Assembly: GCA_016713645.1 (NCBI GenBank)
Contig: JADJOU010000007.1
Span: 1-64,000 of the forward strand
Source of the DNA: Bacteroidota bacterium
GTDB taxonomy: Bacteria; Bacteroidota; Bacteroidia; Chitinophagales; JADJOU01
Direction: 5' to 3'
Length of the DNA stretch: 64,000 bases
Shown here: one piece after another, positions 9,814 to 17,148 of the stretch
Layout: the number at the start of each line of letters is the position of its first letter
Numbering within the stretch: position 1 is the first letter of the stretch
Made by a program: the position numbers and the translations under genes
Notes under the pieces: generated by a model
Told to the model about the DNA's origin: nothing
Seen by the model: only the letters and a program-made list of their open reading frames with translations
The model's database searches: none

Positions 9814-10467
9814 ATGAAATTTTTTATCGATACAGCAGATTTAGAGCAAATCAAAGAAGCAGCAGCATTGGGCATCTTAGATGGTGTGACTACCAATCCA
9901 TCGCTGATGGCGAAGGTGGGCATCAAGGGAACAGATGCTGTGATGAATCACTATAAATTGATTTGTGACATCGTAGATGGTCCTGTGAGTGCAGAGGTTA
10001 TTTCGACAGACTTTGCGGGCATGGTGAGAGAGGGAGAGATGTTGGCAGAAATTCATCCGAATATCGTGGTGAAGATTCCGATGATTAAAGAGGGGATTAA
10101 AGCAATTAAGCATTTTTCAACGTTGGGAATAAAAACAAATTGCACCTTGATTTTTAGCGCTGGACAAGCCTTGATGGCGGCTAAAGCAGGTGCTACCATG
10201 GTTTCTCCGTTTATTGGAAGGATTGATGATAGCAATTGGGAAGGCGTTCAGTTAATTGAGCAGATTGTAAATATCTATGGCAATTATGGCTATGATACGG
10301 AAGTATTGGCGGCATCGATTCGAAGTCCATTGCACATCGTACAATGTGCTGAAGCGGGGGCTGATATTGCGACTTGTCCATTGAGTTCGATCTTGGGATT
10401 GCTCAAACACCCATTGACGGATATTGGTTTGGCGCAATTCTTGGAAGATGCTAAGAAGTTTGCATAG
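9814..10467 (+). CDS. fsa: Transaldolase-like fructose-6-phosphate aldolase (class I aldolase)
   Basis: A 217-residue protein of the small transaldolase/FSA subfamily, starting MKFFIDTADLEQIKEA. Key motifs are DGVTTNPSL near residues 23-31, the Schiff-base Lys87 in VVKIPM, and the phosphate-binding end of the barrel at SPFIGRIDD and AASIRSPLHIVQCAEAGADI. Members either transfer dihydroxyacetone units in the pentose phosphate pathway or cleave fructose 6-phosphate; sequence alone does not decide. It stands alone, with 154 bp to the divergent M16 gene and 50 bp to meaB. The frame is intact and length is normal. Confidence 0.93.
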   Translation: MKFFIDTADLEQIKEAAALGILDGVTTNPSLMAKVGIKGTDAVMNHYKLICDIVDGPVSAEVISTDFAGMVREGEMLAEIHPNIVVKIPMIKEGIKAIKHFSTLGIKTNCTLIFSAGQALMAAKAGATMVSPFIGRIDDSNWEGVQLIEQIVNIYGNYGYDTEVLAASIRSPLHIVQCAEAGADIATCPLSSILGLLKHPLTDIGLAQFLEDAKKFA

Positions 10468-10517
10468 ACTTTATTCATAGACAAATTAGCGCAATTTTAA
10501 TCTAAAGCGCCCAAAAT

Positions 10518-11475
10518 TTGAATCCAACCATCTCTATACAAGACCTTCGGAATGGCTCTATTCTAGCCCTGTCCAAGGCTATTACACTTGTGGAGAGCAA
10601 TAAAAAAGAACATCGCACTGATGCGCATGCCCTATTGAAAGCGTGCATGCCATTCTCGGGAAAGTCTATTCGCATTGGGATTACAGGAGTTCCAGGTGCA
10701 GGGAAGAGCACCTTTATAGAATCTTTTGGGAAATTATTACACAGTCAAAATCGCAGAATCGCTGTATTGGCCATTGATCCGAGCAGTTCAAAAAATCGAG
10801 GAAGTATATTGGGCGATAAGACGCGAATGAATGAATTGTCTGCATTGCCGAATGTATTTATTCGCCCATCCCCTGCTGGAGATGAATTGGGCGGGGTGCA
10901 TCGCGCAACTAGGGAGAGTATTCTTCTCTGTGAAGCAGCTGGATATGATACCATCATCATTGAAACCGTGGGTGTAGGTCAGAGTGAATGGGCAGTACAC
11001 AATATGACCGATGTGTTTTTTGCTTTTGGCCATATCGGGTGCGGGAGATGAATTGCAGGGCATTAAGCGCGGCATTATGGAGATGGCAGATATCATCGCC
11101 ATCAATAAGTCTGACGGAGACAATGAAATCAAAGCGCAACAAGCTGCGCAACAGATAAGATCTGCCTTGCATTTTTTCTCCTCCAACGAAGGGGATTGGA
11201 CAACGCGGGTAATTAATTGTTCTTCGCTCTACAATCAACATATCGATGAAGTCTGGAAGGTCATTCAACAATTTGTTGAACATCAGAAAATCAAAAATTT
11301 ATTTGAGACTAATCGACAGAAGCAGCAATTGGATTGGTTTCATACTTCCCTCAAGAACGCAATCATTCATCAGTTTATAGAGGATAAAAATTTGGTCATT
11401 CAAGAAATTGAAGCAAAAATATTATCGGGAGATATAAGTCCGAATGAGGGTGTGGATGGGGTGATTGGGGGTTGA
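10518..11475 (+). CDS. meaB: Methylmalonyl-CoA mutase-associated GTPase MeaB (frameshifted)
   Basis: G3E-family P-loop GTPase that protects and loads the B12-dependent methylmalonyl-CoA mutase. Visible motifs are Walker A GVPGAGKST, AIDPSSSKNRGSILGDKTRM, TVGVGQSE, AGDELQGIKRGIMEMAD and the base-recognition motif NKSDGDN. The start is TTG at 10518, the first codon that gives the family N-terminus. The sequence breaks once: the first frame ends at 11051 after reading FFAFGHIGCGR, while the correct FLLLAISGAGDELQ continues in the next frame from about 11015. The shift lies in a 6-T run (GTGTTTTTTGC), so one T too many explains it. No mutase genes are nearby. The last residues after SGDISP look unlike the family. 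Confidence 0.88.
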
Positions 11476-11582
11476 TGGTGGGCTGCAGTATTTATTAAAT
11501 GAGAAGTGTTCTTTTTTGAAACTAGAAAATGTATTTCAATCATTTTAATTTCTATCATCTTCAAAAATGTCTATATTTGAAT

Positions 11583-11873
11583 ATGAATATTCTCGCAAAT
11601 ATTACCACTGAACTTCAGAGGATGAAACCATTCTTATCTGAAAAGTATTTTGTAAATAGAATTGGCTTGTTTGGTTCTGTCACACGAAATGATTTTACCG
11701 AGTTTAGCGATATTGATATCATAGTGGATTTTAATCGACCTGTAGGTATTGAATTTATTGATTTGGCAAATTATTTAGAAAAGCAATTCAACCGCAAGAT
11801 TGATCTGTTGTCTAGAAAAGGAATTAAAGACTCATATTTCAAAGAAATTGAAAAGGAGATTGTTTATATTTGA
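11583..11873 (+). CDS. MNT-type nucleotidyltransferase, MntA-like antitoxin (orphan)
   Basis: A 96-residue minimal nucleotidyltransferase. It shows the family signature GLFGSVTRNDFTEFSDIDII, with the GS motif and the two Asp of SDIDI that bind metal. The start at 11583 is chosen over 11529 because it gives the usual short leader helix before KPFLSEKYFVNRIGLFGS. Such proteins act as the antitoxin of HEPN/MNT modules, where MntA AMPylates the HEPN RNase. The HEPN gene normally lies directly beside it; here the next gene is a DUF486 membrane protein and no HEPN-like frame (RxxxxH motif) is seen on either side. Confidence 0.85.
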   Translation: MNILANITTELQRMKPFLSEKYFVNRIGLFGSVTRNDFTEFSDIDIIVDFNRPVGIEFIDLANYLEKQFNRKIDLLSRKGIKDSYFKEIEKEIVYI

Positions 11874-12005
11874 TAGTGACGACTTTCTTTTATATCTATG
11901 CGCATATTATATATTTGCGCAGCAATTCATTCGTTTATATTCGTGCATTCGTGGCTATTTTTTATAAATGCTTCAATTGCATATTGCTTTTTTTAAAAAT
12001 TTAAT

Positions 12006-12377
12006 ATGCCCACATCCCTCACCACCATCCTCCTTCTCATCCTCTCCAATATATTCATGACCTTTGCATGGTATGGACATCTTAAATTTAAGGATATATC
12101 TTGGCTGCAGGGCTTGGGATTATTTGGGATAATTCTGATATCATGGGGGATAGCCCTATTTGAATATTGTTTTCAAATTCCGGCGAATAGAATAGGCTAT
12201 GTCGAAAATGGCGGGCCATTCAATCTATGGCAATTGAAAGTCCTTCAAGAAGTGATTACCTTGATAGTGTTTATGGCTTTTGCAATCTTATTTTTCAAGA
12301 ATGAAACCTTAAAATGGAATCATGTGGTGGGCTTTATTTTCTTGGTGCTCGCGGTGTATTTTATATTTAAGAAGTAA
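12006..12377 (+). CDS. DUF486 family small membrane protein (DMT-superfamily-like)
   Basis: A 123-residue protein with four predicted membrane helices, covering about residues 4-21, 33-51, 73-95 and 104-121. The conserved DUF486 landmarks are MTFAWYGHLKF near the start, the Trp-rich ISWGIALFEYCFQIPANRIG and the central NGGPFNLWQLKVLQE. The family resembles half-size drug/metabolite transporters, but no substrate is established. It is convergent with nuoE: its stop ends at 12377 and the nuoE stop begins at 12378, leaving no intergenic space. Confidence 0.9.
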   Translation: MPTSLTTILLLILSNIFMTFAWYGHLKFKDISWLQGLGLFGIILISWGIALFEYCFQIPANRIGYVENGGPFNLWQLKVLQEVITLIVFMAFAILFFKNETLKWNHVVGFIFLVLAVYFIFKK

Positions 12378-12881
12378 TTAATTTCTCAACTCCTCTATCA
12401 GCGCGTCCATTTTTTCTTCTGTCAAATGCTCTTTGAATATATCGCCCAATTGCAACATGGGAGCGTATCCGCAAGCGCCGAGGCATTCAACTTCTTTGAT
12501 AGTGAATTGTCCATCAGCAGTGGTTTCCCCAGAGTTAATTCCCAATTTTTTGCAGGTGTATTCAATTAATTTTTCTGCTCCTTCGATCGCACAAGGCCCA
12601 GTATGGCAGAATTCCAAAACGTTTTTGCCAACGGGTTTTAAATTGAACATTGAATAGAAAGAAGCCACTTCATACACTTCGATTGGTTTAATGCTCAATA
12701 GAGAAGCGACATAATCCATGGATGCCACACTCAACCATCCACCAAATTCTTTTTCAGCCATGTGCAATACGCGCAAGATGGCGGATTTTTGTTTGCCCGC
12801 AGGATATTGTGCAATGATGCGGTTTACTTCAGACATGCTCTCTGCGGAGAATTTCGGTTCTTTGATATCGGTATGATTCAT
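12378..12881 (-). CDS. nuoE: NADH-quinone oxidoreductase subunit E
   Basis: The 24-kDa-type subunit of complex I, holding one [2Fe-2S] cluster in the peripheral NADH-oxidising module with NuoF. It has the four Cys ligands in FCHTGPCAIEG and ECLGACGYAP. The length of 167 residues is normal. It starts MNHTDIKEPKF and is the last gene of the nuoABCDE run, 25 bp after nuoD. The next downstream gene is convergent, so nuoF, its usual partner, is not here. Confidence 0.96.
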   Translation of the reverse strand: MNHTDIKEPKFSAESMSEVNRIIAQYPAGKQKSAILRVLHMAEKEFGGWLSVASMDYVASLLSIKPIEVYEVASFYSMFNLKPVGKNVLEFCHTGPCAIEGAEKLIEYTCKKLGINSGETTADGQFTIKEVECLGACGYAPMLQLGDIFKEHLTEEKMDALIEELRN

Positions 12882-12906
12882 TTGTACTCTTTTTATGCTT
12901 AAATAA

Positions 12907-14115
12907 TTATGCGTCTAATTCACCAGCGATTACATTCATGCTGCTCATAGTCAAGATGGCATCGCTCAATACAGACCCTCGTATCATCTCAGGATATGCT
13001 TGGTAATAGATGAAGCAAGGTCTTCTAAAGTGCAATCTATAAGGGGTTCTTCCACCATCGCTGATGAGGTAATAACCCAATTCTCCATTGCCCCCTTCTA
13101 CGCAATTGTATACTTCACCAGCTGGTATTGGCGTTTCACCCATTACAATTTTGAAGTGATAAATCAATGCTTCCATGGAAGAATATACTTTCTCTTTTTC
13201 TGGCAAATAGAATTCCGGAACATCTGCATGATGGCTGCCTTCAGGTAGATTTTTATATGCATTGGATATGAGCTTGTGGCTCTCTGTCATTTCCATTTGT
13301 CTGACCATGAAACGATCAAAAGTATCACCGCGATCTCCCACTGGAATGACAAAATCAAAATCATTATAAGAACAATATGGTTCCATGACGCGCACATCGT
13401 AATCAACACCTGCTGCTCTTAAATTTGGTCCTGTGAATCCATAGTTCAATGCGCGCTCAGCGCTGATTGGTCCTGCGCCTTTGACGCGGTCCATGAATAT
13501 TCTATTGCGCTCTAAAAGGCTAGTGAATTCATGCAGTCCCTTTGGAAATTCTGTGATGAATTCTTTCATCAATTTATGAAATCTCGGAGAAAAGTCTCTT
13601 TCGAAACCGCCGATGCGACCGACGTTGGTGGTCAATCGAGCACCGCAGAGTTCTTCATACATATCGTATATCTTCTCTCTCCATTGCCAGAAATAAGTGA
13701 ACCCCGTCAAGGCACCTGTATCAACTCCGATAACGGAATTGCAAATGATATGATCGGAGATGCGCGCGAGTTCCATGACGATGATGCGCATATAATCCAC
13801 TTTCTTCGGCACTTGAATTCCCGCCAATTTCTCCACGGTAAGGTGCCAACCGATATTATTGATTGGAGAAGAACAATAATTCAATCGATCGGTGATGGGT
13901 GTGATTTGATTGAATGGTCTTCGCTCTGCTAATTTTTCAAATGCTCTATGAATATAACCTATTGTTGGAACAGCATCGAGGATGCGCTCTCCATCAATTT
14001 TTAATACATTTTGAAATATACCATGCGTCGCGGGATGCGTCGGTCCTAGGTTGAGCGTTGCGATTTCGCCATCGATGGTATCTAGAGAAATATTTGCAAG
14101 TGGATTATTTGTCAT
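12907..14115 (-). CDS. nuoD: NADH-quinone oxidoreductase subunit D
   Basis: The 49-kDa-type subunit of complex I, forming part of the quinone-binding cavity with NuoB. The 402-residue protein shows the conserved GPTHPATHGIF near the N-terminus, the RIGGFERD region, the GAGPISAERALNYGFTGPNLR segment and the C-terminal SVLSDAILTMSSMNVIAGELDA-type end. The frame is intact and length is as expected for a stand-alone NuoD (not a NuoCD fusion). It lies between nuoC (41 bp upstream) and nuoE (25 bp downstream), in one transcription unit. Confidence 0.97.
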   Translation of the reverse strand: MTNNPLANISLDTIDGEIATLNLGPTHPATHGIFQNVLKIDGERILDAVPTIGYIHRAFEKLAERRPFNQITPITDRLNYCSSPINNIGWHLTVEKLAGIQVPKKVDYMRIIVMELARISDHIICNSVIGVDTGALTGFTYFWQWREKIYDMYEELCGARLTTNVGRIGGFERDFSPRFHKLMKEFITEFPKGLHEFTSLLERNRIFMDRVKGAGPISAERALNYGFTGPNLRAAGVDYDVRVMEPYCSYNDFDFVIPVGDRGDTFDRFMVRQMEMTESHKLISNAYKNLPEGSHHADVPEFYLPEKEKVYSSMEALIYHFKIVMGETPIPAGEVYNCVEGGNGELGYYLISDGGRTPYRLHFRRPCFIYYQAYPEMIRGSVLSDAILTMSSMNVIAGELDA

Positions 14116-14156
14116 GATGTATAAATTGCTTTATGCCGTTTTATAAACTTTATTTT

Positions 14157-14654
14157 CTATCGTCCGAAGTATGAATCGTCTTTATCTGTTCTCGTTCCGT
14201 CTTCCAATTTGTATTCTTTGCGCATAGGCGAATAGTCCATGTCGTCTACATTGAGAATTCTTTTCAAATTGGGATGTCCATCGAATTTAATTCCGAAGAA
14301 GTCGAACTCTTGTCTCTCTGGCCAATTTGCACCGCTGTAGATGTCTTGAATGCTTGGAGTATGGGGATCTTCAACCGAGAAAAATACCTTGAAGCGAATT
14401 CTGTAATTGTTGACGAGGGAATGCAACTGATACATAACACCCAATTCTTTTCCTTTATTCGCTGGATAATGCAATCCACAAAGTGTGGTTAAGAAATCGA
14501 TTTTCAACTCTTGGTCATCTCTGATGAATTCGATGATGGAGCGAATGCTCTCTCGATTAGTCTCTACGATGAGCATCCCATGATCTTCGTGAGAGCTGAG
14601 AATGTTTTCTTGGAATTGATTGATTAATTTATTGAGGGCTATTTCGTTAGTCAT
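14157..14654 (-). CDS. nuoC: NADH-quinone oxidoreductase subunit C
   Basis: The 30-kDa-type subunit of the complex I connecting module. The 165-residue protein carries FLTTLCGLHYP, the VEDPHTPSIQDIYSGANWPERQEFDFFGI signature region and the end segment MRKEYKLEDG. It is a separate gene, not fused to nuoD. Spacing is 22 bp from nuoB and 41 bp to nuoD, consistent with one operon. Intact. Confidence 0.95.
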   Translation of the reverse strand: MTNEIALNKLINQFQENILSSHEDHGMLIVETNRESIRSIIEFIRDDQELKIDFLTTLCGLHYPANKGKELGVMYQLHSLVNNYRIRFKVFFSVEDPHTPSIQDIYSGANWPERQEFDFFGIKFDGHPNLKRILNVDDMDYSPMRKEYKLEDGTRTDKDDSYFGR

Positions 14655-14676
14655 GTCGCAATTATTTTTTGCTGGA

Positions 14677-15213
14677 TTATTTGATACCGTAGGATTTGAG
14701 CAATTCTTGATATTCTGGCATTTCTCTTCTTCTGAGGCTTTCGGTCTTTACCAATTCTTGAATTTTCATTACCCCTTCAATGATTTGTTCAGGTCTTGGC
14801 GGGCAACCAGGCACGTATACGTCTACTGGAATAACCTTATCGATACCTTGCAAGACAGAATACGTATCGAATATTCCACCGCTGCTTGCGCATGCACCTA
14901 CGGCGATGACCCATCTCGGTTCAGCCATTTGCTCGTACACATTGCGCAAAATGGGACCCATTTTTTTTGAAATTGTGCCCATGACCATCAAGAGGTCAGC
15001 TTGGCGTGGGGAGAAGCTCAAACGCTCAGATCCAAATCGACCTAAATCGTAATGAGGACCCATCGTGGCCATAAATTCAATTCCACAGCAAGATGTCGCG
15101 AAAGGGAGTGGCCAAATTGAATTCGCTCTAGCCAATCCAATAGCACTGTCAAGGGAAGTTGCAAAGAACCCTTGGCCTTCTACTCCTGGTGGTGGTGGGG
15201 ATATTGTCGACAT
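14677..15213 (-). CDS. nuoB: NADH-quinone oxidoreductase subunit B
   Basis: The PSST-type subunit of complex I, which binds the terminal [4Fe-4S] cluster N2 that passes electrons to quinone. It has the ligand Cys pair in ATSCCGIEFMA and the others in VGACASSGG and VPGCPPRPEQ. The 178-residue length is normal and the start MSTISPPPPGVEGQG is typical of Bacteroidota NuoB. Second gene in the nuoABCDE unit, 61 bp after nuoA. Confidence 0.97.
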   Translation of the reverse strand: MSTISPPPPGVEGQGFFATSLDSAIGLARANSIWPLPFATSCCGIEFMATMGPHYDLGRFGSERLSFSPRQADLLMVMGTISKKMGPILRNVYEQMAEPRWVIAVGACASSGGIFDTYSVLQGIDKVIPVDVYVPGCPPRPEQIIEGVMKIQELVKTESLRRREMPEYQELLKSYGIK

Positions 15214-15274
15214 TTTATTTATTTTAAACTTTTGGCAATTTTGCTAAATGCAAATTATTTTAGAAATTGATGAA

Positions 15275-15646
15275 TTATTTGTTGCTCCAATCCAATGCCC
15301 CTTTTTTGATGACATAGTAGAAACCTGTGAGGAAAAGAGATACAAACATGAGCAGGGCTAGAAATCCCTCTACGCCCATTTCTTTGAAATTGACAGCGTA
15401 GGGATAGAAAAAGATGACCTCAACATCAAACAATACAAAGAGTATGGCTACTAAGAAATATTTCACCGATACGGGAAATCTTGCATCTCCTTGATTTTCA
15501 ATACCACATTCAAAGTTTTCGTCTTTTACTTTGCTATGTCTGCTGGTTCCAAATATTTTAGATAGGAAAAAAGTACCGAAAAGGGTCACAACGACGAATC
15601 CCAATACCAATCCCGCTTGTATGATTAAAGGTGCAATCTGATTCAA
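15275..15646 (-). CDS. nuoA: NADH-quinone oxidoreductase subunit A
   Basis: Small membrane subunit of complex I at the junction between the arms. It has 123 residues and three transmembrane helices (about 7-29, 65-87 and 92-113). The conserved loop ENFECGIENQGDARFPVSVK contains the family's Cys, and FVLFDVEVIFFYPY follows. It is the first gene of the unit. Upstream on the minus strand a -7-like element TATTTTTG (plus coordinates 15669-15676) lies 22 bp before the start; no -33 match accompanies it. Confidence 0.95.
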   Translation of the reverse strand: MNQIAPLIIQAGLVLGFVVVTLFGTFFLSKIFGTSRHSKVKDENFECGIENQGDARFPVSVKYFLVAILFVLFDVEVIFFYPYAVNFKEMGVEGFLALLMFVSLFLTGFYYVIKKGALDWSNK

Positions 15647-15736
15647 AATTCAATTTTTTAAAGTGCCACAAAAATAGAAAAGTTTGCCTATGCATAGGGT
15701 TTTTTTAAGCGCGTTTAAAACTTGTTGAGAACTAAT

Positions 15737-15767
15737 TTTTTAAAGCGGTCCAAGTCTTCTACTTTTG
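15737..15767 (+). promoter_or_regulatory. Putative promoter of purH
   Basis: TTTT at 15737-15740, a 19-bp spacer and TACTTTTG at 15760-15767. The -7 element matches the Bacteroidota consensus TAnnTTTG fully and the -33 element three of four bases of TTTG. It lies 17 bp before the purH ATG at 15785. Confidence 0.5.
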
Positions 15768-15784
15768 CACTTTCCTCAAAATAT

Positions 15785-16624
15785 ATGAAACCTATCCAAT
15801 CTGCGCTCATTTCAGTCTTTTACAAAGACGGAATAGAGGCTGTAGCACAAGCATTGCATCAAAATAACGTGACCATTTATTCAACGGGCGGCACCCAAAC
15901 ATTTTTAGAAAATTTGGGCATTCCTGTGGTCGCTGTGGAAGATGTCACAGAGTATCCTGAAATATTCGGTGGTCGGGTCAAAACGCTTCACCCTAAAGTG
16001 TTTGGAGGGATTTTATTCAGAAGAAATTTGCAAAGTGATATGGCAGAAGCCATAAAGCATGAAATACCTGCCATAGACCTCGTCATAGTTGATTTATACC
16101 CATTCGAAGAGACGTTGGCAAAAGGAGCTTCAGAGGAAGAAATTATCGAGAAAATTGATATTGGTGGTGTTTCTTTGATTCGCGCAGCTGCAAAGAACCA
16201 CCGAGATGTGGTTATTTTGTCTCACCGCTCTCAATATACTGAATTTATAAAAAATTATAATTCATCTGAGGGTAAGACCAGTCTGGAGTATCGCGAGAAA
16301 TTGTGCAGAGATGCATTCAAAGTTACGTCAGAATATGATTCAGCAATTCATAATTACTTCAATCGCTCTAATAATTCTGTGGGTTTGAGTATCGAAGAGA
16401 GCAGTTCCACTGTACTTAGATATGGAGAGAATCCGCATCAGAAAGGCACATTCTATGGGAAATTAGAGGGCTTTTTTGATAAGATACAAGGAAAGGAATT
16501 GAGTTATAATAATTTGCTGGATGTAGATGCAGCGGTCAAAAAATTGATATGGCGACTGCAAGGCATATTGATAAATTGTTTTATGAAGTGCTCATCGCTC
16601 CAGATTTCGATCAGGACGCCTTGA
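15785..16624 (+). CDS. purH: PurH N-terminal part: IMP cyclohydrolase domain (gene internally deleted)
   Basis: PurH carries out the last two steps of purine synthesis: AICAR formyltransferase and IMP cyclohydrolase. This part starts MKPIQSALISVFYK at 15785; a longer frame from 15722 lacks family similarity. It contains the MGS-like cyclohydrolase domain (STGGTQTFLENLG, TLHPKVFGGIL, DLVIVDLYPFEET, EKIDIGGVSLIRAAAKN) and the linker to the second domain (LRYGENPHQKG, LSYNNLLDVDAAVKK). After residue ~255 the reading frame is lost and codes for an unrelated tail to 16624. Comparison with the usual length of about 507 shows that about 50 residues are missing at this point, including the KHxNPCG-type motif whose Lys and His are catalytic in the formyltransferase. 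As written, the gene could not encode a working bifunctional enzyme. Confidence 0.9.
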   Translation: MKPIQSALISVFYKDGIEAVAQALHQNNVTIYSTGGTQTFLENLGIPVVAVEDVTEYPEIFGGRVKTLHPKVFGGILFRRNLQSDMAEAIKHEIPAIDLVIVDLYPFEETLAKGASEEEIIEKIDIGGVSLIRAAAKNHRDVVILSHRSQYTEFIKNYNSSEGKTSLEYREKLCRDAFKVTSEYDSAIHNYFNRSNNSVGLSIEESSSTVLRYGENPHQKGTFYGKLEGFFDKIQGKELSYNNLLDVDAAVKKLIWRLQGILINCFMKCSSLQISIRTP

Positions 16625-17148
16625 CGCTTTTGATGTCAAAGAAGAATCGAATCATCTTAAGACAAAAGCAGTTTGTAAAACCTACCATGCAAGTTAAATC
16701 CATTCTGAATGGCTATCTCGTGCAGGATTATGATTTGGCAATTGAAGGAAGAGGACATTTCAAGCAAGTGACCAAAAGGGCGGCAACGGCAACGGAGTTA
16801 GAGGATTTGTGTTTTGCACTTAAAGCATGCAAACATTTGAAATCAAATACGATTACTTTAGTTAAGAACAAGCAATTGATTGGTATGGGCTGTGGACAGA
16901 CTTCTAGAGTAGATGCACTGAAGCAAGCGATTTCAAAAGCGGGCGTCTTTGAATTCGATTTAAAAGGTGCCGTTATGGCATCTGATGCATTTTTCCCTTT
17001 TCCGGATTGTGTTGAGATTGCTCATCATGCAGGCATTACGGCAGTTGTCCACCCAGGTGGATCAGTCAATGATCAATTATCTATTGATTATTGCGATGCA
17101 CAAGATATGGCAATGGTGACGACAGGCGTTAGGCATTTTAAGCACTAG
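16549..17148 (+). CDS. purH: PurH C-terminal part: AICAR formyltransferase domain (lacks catalytic KHxN segment)
   Basis: In the family alignment this frame starts around KIDMATARHIDKLFYEV (about 16540), i.e. in the middle of the formyltransferase domain. It holds KKNRIILRQKQF, NGYLVQDYD, GCGQTSRVDALKQAI, KGAVMASDAFFPFPDC and the C-terminal VHPGGSVND...GVRHFKH, all matching the end of PurH. Adding this part (about 201 residues) to the N-terminal one (about 255) gives about 456, some 50 short of normal. The join falls at an AAAAAATTGAT tract, so loss of about 150 bp plus a frame change between short repeats is plausible, either real or an assembly collapse. The stop overlaps the convergent CotH-type gene by 4 bp. 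Confidence 0.88.
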   Translation: MATARHIDKLFYEVLIAPDFDQDALTLLMSKKNRIILRQKQFVKPTMQVKSILNGYLVQDYDLAIEGRGHFKQVTKRAATATELEDLCFALKACKHLKSNTITLVKNKQLIGMGCGQTSRVDALKQAISKAGVFEFDLKGAVMASDAFFPFPDCVEIAHHAGITAVVHPGGSVNDQLSIDYCDAQDMAMVTTGVRHFKH

